A stretch of 64,000 bases of DNA from Candidatus Protochlamydia sp. (GTDB lineage Bacteria; Chlamydiota; Chlamydiia; Chlamydiales; Parachlamydiaceae), in the NCBI GenBank assembly GCA_013695355.1, contig JACDAQ010000039.1, forward strand, positions 24,579 through 88,578, read 5' to 3'. The notes beneath the pieces were generated by a model. That model did not search any database, had not been told where the DNA came from, and saw only the letters and a program-made list of their open reading frames with translations. Each line of letters begins with the position of its first letter. Position 1 is the first letter of the stretch. The translations under genes were made by a program, and so were the position numbers. Positions 61,924-64,000 of the stretch are shown here, piece by piece.

Positions 61924-61933
61924 TCAAAGCCCT

Positions 61934-61995
61934 GGGTTGGCTATCTTAAAAGGGTCTATTTAACTAATATAGACCCTTTACGATACGCCAACCGC
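61934..61995. repeat. Palindrome related to the core of the 3957-4120 element
   Basis: GGGTTGGCTATCTTAAAAGG (from 61934) pairs with a right arm ending ACGCCAACCGC at 61995. The order GGTTGGCTATCTTAAAAGG against GGCTGGCGTATCTAAAACG at 4009-4027, and GATACGCCAACCGC against GATACGTCAACCGC, shows the two cores are kin. Confidence 0.75.
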
Positions 61996-61996
61996 A

Positions 61997-62216
61997 TAGG
62001 CATCAACCTAACTGAAAGATAGCCCATAAATTAGGTTAATATCAAATTAACATGATAAGCAGGGTAGCCTTCAGCTTCAGAAGATAATAAAAAAATGGTA
62101 AAAAAAATTGTCAATAACCATTTAATGTTGCCATATCCTGCATCATCCTGCCGCGTCAGCGATCATGCTTATCTTGTTCCAACGACTGTAAAGCTTAGTT
62201 TTTAGGTTGATGCCTA
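61997..62216. repeat. 14-bp inverted repeat flanking about 190 bp
   Basis: TAGGCATCAACCTA (61997-62010) and TAGGTTGATGCCTA (62203-62216) are perfect inverted repeats. The interior has no gene and no other repeat that I can name. Together with the palindrome at 61934 and the motif at 61904 it suggests nested remnants of small mobile elements. Confidence 0.65.
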
Positions 62217-62236
62217 CCAATTGATCCACTAGTCAA

Positions 62237-62272
62237 CCACTGAGAGCACCGAGCATACAGAGAGAGAGAAAG
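62237..62272. repeat. Degenerate copy of the ACCACAGAG palindrome arm
   Basis: CCACTGAGAGCACCGAGC then ACAGAGAGAGAGAAAG follow the right arm of the 34484-34562 palindrome with about six differences. The left arm is missing. The rest of 61885-62335 has nothing else to report. Confidence 0.45.
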
Positions 62273-62335
62273 ATTTCTGCGAGCAGCTTTCCGATCTCGA
62301 TGGTAAAATATCGTTAAACCGCCGCGAAGTTCACT

Positions 62336-62881
62336 TCATTTTAAGAATTTTATCATATTACAGCCTTGAGGTACTCCATCATCATTATAATAGGTATAGA
62401 AGATTTCATAACCCATTTTTTTATAAAGTCCAAAAGCCATTTTATTAAAATCATAGACATTAAGGCAAATATCTTTTACCCCCCTCTCTTTTAAAGAGGC
62501 TTCCAAATATTGAAGTGTTTCCGTTCCAATTCCGCAACCCCGATACTCTTCTTCGATATACAAACCATATAACACAGCAGCTCTGAACTCTTCGTAAAAA
62601 TAAACAATAAGATATCCGTATTGAATTTCTCCATCAACTGAAGAAATGTAAGCGTAATATAAATGATTCTCATTATTTTCAACAAGTTCATCCAATTCTT
62701 TGATTGCATAGTCTTTTGCATTTTCTTTATTTCCAAATTTGCCTGCCTGAACACTTTGATCAGCCGCAAACTCATAAAAAGAATTTTGAATTATTTTTAT
62801 TTCATGGGATGTTGGTTCTTGAAATAAAACTTCTCCCTGCAAAGAACCTAATAAAAATAGTAAAAAAAAGAATAATCTCAT
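62336..62881 (-). CDS. GNAT acetyltransferase with a signal peptide
   Basis: A protein of 181 residues. An N-terminal hydrophobic segment of about 15 residues ending Gly-Ser-Leu-Gln-Gly looks like a signal peptide. The acetyl-CoA loop is Arg-Gly-Cys-Gly-Ile-Gly-Thr near residue 114 (R/QxxGxG/A). The closing Asn-Lys-Met-Ala-Phe-Gly-Leu-Tyr-Lys-Lys-Met-Gly-Tyr is the family end motif. Export of a GNAT is unusual, because acetyl-CoA is cytosolic; the enzyme might act in the host or the hydrophobic part may be an anchor. Substrate unknown. Single gene. Confidence 0.8.
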   Translation of the reverse strand: MRLFFFLLFLLGSLQGEVLFQEPTSHEIKIIQNSFYEFAADQSVQAGKFGNKENAKDYAIKELDELVENNENHLYYAYISSVDGEIQYGYLIVYFYEEFRAAVLYGLYIEEEYRGCGIGTETLQYLEASLKERGVKDICLNVYDFNKMAFGLYKKMGYEIFYTYYNDDGVPQGCNMIKFLK

Positions 62882-62987
62882 GACGACCGCTATAAAATAT
62901 TAAAGAACAATAACGCTATCAAAAATGAATAGATTACTTCAATTGTTCTTATTAGATAAATCGTATAATTATCTTTTTATTTTTCAT

Positions 62988-63263
62988 TTACATAATTGTT
63001 ACATCTCCCAAAATGGAGCACTGGCAAGCAAGGCGATAGGAAGGACTAAGTTTTTTTTTGCCAAGAGTGGCAATCTCTGTCCTGGTTTTTTTGGATAGGT
63101 TGCTGTTACCTTCGATCACATTAATTGCGCAGACGCCGCAATCTCCTTGCGTACAGCTAAATTTGAAGGGGAGGGCTGAGTTGCATCGGAAGGCCTGCAA
63201 AAGCTCCATCCCGGTCTTTATTGGGTATATTTTTTTTTCATGCAATGATGTGAGCTGTGCCAT
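62988..63263 (-). CDS. [2Fe-2S] ferredoxin
   Basis: A protein of 91 residues. The cluster ligands are Cys-Thr-Gln-Gly-Asp-Cys-Gly-Val-Cys (CX4CX2C) and a fourth Cys in Leu-Ala-Cys-Gln-Cys, the plant/adrenodoxin fold pattern. It is the small soluble type. It may pass electrons to an unknown partner. Its start lies inside the end of the upstream 178-residue gene (26 bases overlap), so the two are linked in one unit. Confidence 0.88.
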   Translation of the reverse strand: MAQLTSLHEKKIYPIKTGMELLQAFRCNSALPFKFSCTQGDCGVCAINVIEGNSNLSKKTRTEIATLGKKKLSPSYRLACQCSILGDVTIM

Positions 63264-63774
63264 GGTCCCATTCTTCAGTTATTAAAGCGCTAAATTCACT
63301 CGTTTCACCGTCCCACGCATAAGTTTTTTTCATGACTGGACGATTTTCCAGATCAAACAAGATGACGCCGTTAAAGGAGTCACCCTTACTTTGATAATAG
63401 AGATGTTGAGTCGCAACAAGCAGGCGATGGATTGAGAAAATTTCACATTTGACGCAAAGATTTAGCTCAAAATAATGCTTTTCCAATAATATAGCACGAT
63501 CATCCTGGTTGCGAAGCAGGCAATGGATCTGATTCCCTTCTTCTTTCAGTCTTTCACGTTGCCAGGCTGTTTGATGCATGGGAGTCAGATGGCGGAAATC
63601 CAATAATAAAGAATCATAAACGACTACGTCAAAGGATCCATTGCTATATTTTTCGACTGAATATCTTTTGCCATAAGGATCTGTAAGGATGCGATAAAAA
63701 TGGGTTTTATTTTCAGTTCCTCTGCCGCATGGTTTGCCAGCCTTCCAATAATAGTCCTGATAATTTTTAATCAT
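63238..63774 (-). CDS. Hypothetical protein upstream of ferredoxin
   Basis: A protein of 178 residues from an ATG at 63774. It is rich in aromatic and charged residues and has beta-type repeats (Tyr-Ser-Val-Glu-Lys, Asp-Val-Val-Val-Tyr). No membrane segment, signal or known motif. The end overlaps the start of the ferredoxin gene, so translation is likely coupled. It could be the functional partner of the ferredoxin, which is an inference. Confidence 0.65.
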   Translation of the reverse strand: MIKNYQDYYWKAGKPCGRGTENKTHFYRILTDPYGKRYSVEKYSNGSFDVVVYDSLLLDFRHLTPMHQTAWQRERLKEEGNQIHCLLRNQDDRAILLEKHYFELNLCVKCEIFSIHRLLVATQHLYYQSKGDSFNGVILFDLENRPVMKKTYAWDGETSEFSALITEEWDHGTAHIIA

Positions 63775-63943
63775 AGGAGATAATTTTTTAGTCTATTTCA
63801 CCAAAGGTAAGGCATAATGTCAAACAAAGAACTAACATTAAATAAGAAAATGTAAAAAAAGGCAATCTAGGAACTTATACCATTTATCAAAAATAAATTT
63901 TAGTGCATAATCCTCCGATTTATGGATATCATCGGAGTGTAAA

Positions 63944-64000
63944 ATGGACGCATTTCAAAAAGAAGTAGATCAGCTGACAGGCACGGATTTTTTCCAACTT
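63944..64000 (+). CDS. Start of a plus-strand gene, cut by the window edge
   Basis: An ATG at 63944 has GGAG 7 bases before it and opens 19 codons to the window end with no stop. The residues (Met-Asp-Ala-Phe-Gln-Lys-Glu-Val) do not allow a family call. A CTCCGAT / ATCGGAG hairpin lies directly upstream (about 63912-63937) and covers the ribosome site region. Confidence 0.55.
   Translation, partial: MDAFQKEVDQLTGTDFFQL

Noticed and set aside
1..64000. tRNA, rRNA, tmRNA, CRISPR arrays, prophage and complete insertion sequences
   Set aside because: Intergenic regions were read for cloverleaf arms, regular spaced repeats and transposase or integrase motifs; none was found. Short or divergent RNA genes could still be missed by eye.

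Overview
The window reads as the chromosome of an environmental, amoeba-type chlamydia (order Parachlamydiales; Parachlamydia, Protochlamydia or Neochlamydia relatives). Several runs match the gene order I remember for Chlamydia trachomatis: ptr (M16) / plsB / rne-rng / YceD-like / rpmF / plsX; pcnB / lpxB; glmM / glmS / tyrP; ftsY / sucC / sucD / htrA; pheT followed by a MORN-type lipoprotein. Between these conserved blocks lie AT-rich accessory stretches with eukaryote-like domains (MYND zinc finger, F-box plus LRR, Sel1 repeats, ADP-ribosyltransferase), as expected of an intracellular bacterium that secretes effectors. No rRNA, tRNA or CRISPR was found.

Layout. 1-3863: a truncated active M16 protease, an orphan, and a degenerate M16-like membrane protein. 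3957-4120: a long palindromic repeat. 4237-8632: plsB and rng on the minus strand, and DUF177-rpmF-plsX on the plus strand behind a good sigma70-type promoter. 8633-16176: accessory block with an AAA-ATPase-like/PD-(D/E)XK protein, a possible GT-B-like protein, a decayed second copy of the plsX 3' end, an orphan and a MYND protein. 16415-21495: a DUF2339 membrane protein, a 66-residue Cys-rich peptide and an F-box/LRR protein. 21665-26148: an envelope operon, pcnB-GT2-LAB_N-lpxB-DUF374. 26305-28086: a phospholipase D-like protein. 28302-33460: glmM-glmS-tyrP-GT. 33481-34680: hairpin-rich DNA around a Gly/His/Tyr-rich exported protein. 34681-40699: galE, Sel1 and LRR proteins, a glycosyltransferase and ftsY. 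40950-48462: sucCD with an M50 protease, a repeat array, a small exported protein, a patatin lipoprotein and htrA. 48683-56503: a membrane orphan, M20 and M19 peptidases, an ADP-ribosyltransferase and an ABC exporter with a cyclic-nucleotide-binding tail. 56509-58254: PTPS-folE-SDR, which looks like a tetrahydrobiopterin pathway. 58532-64000: pheT, MORN lipoprotein, palindromic DNA, an exported GNAT, a 2Fe-2S ferredoxin, an orphan and a truncated gene.

The genes fall into a few jobs. The envelope set comprises PlsB and PlsX (phospholipid), LpxB with its LAB_N partner and GT2 (lipid A), GlmM/GlmS (UDP-GlcNAc precursor) and GalE. The protein and RNA quality set comprises HtrA, M16, M50, Rng, PcnB and FtsY. 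Central metabolism is represented by SucCD and import by TyrP. The host-facing set comprises the ART, MYND, F-box/LRR, LRR, Sel1, PLD and patatin proteins.

The observations most worth following are the three-gene operon with a strikingly animal-like 6-pyruvoyltetrahydropterin synthase, a complete R-S-E ADP-ribosyltransferase signature in an otherwise unassigned protein, the plsX-remnant scar that brackets an accessory island, and a family of palindromic MITE-like repeats.
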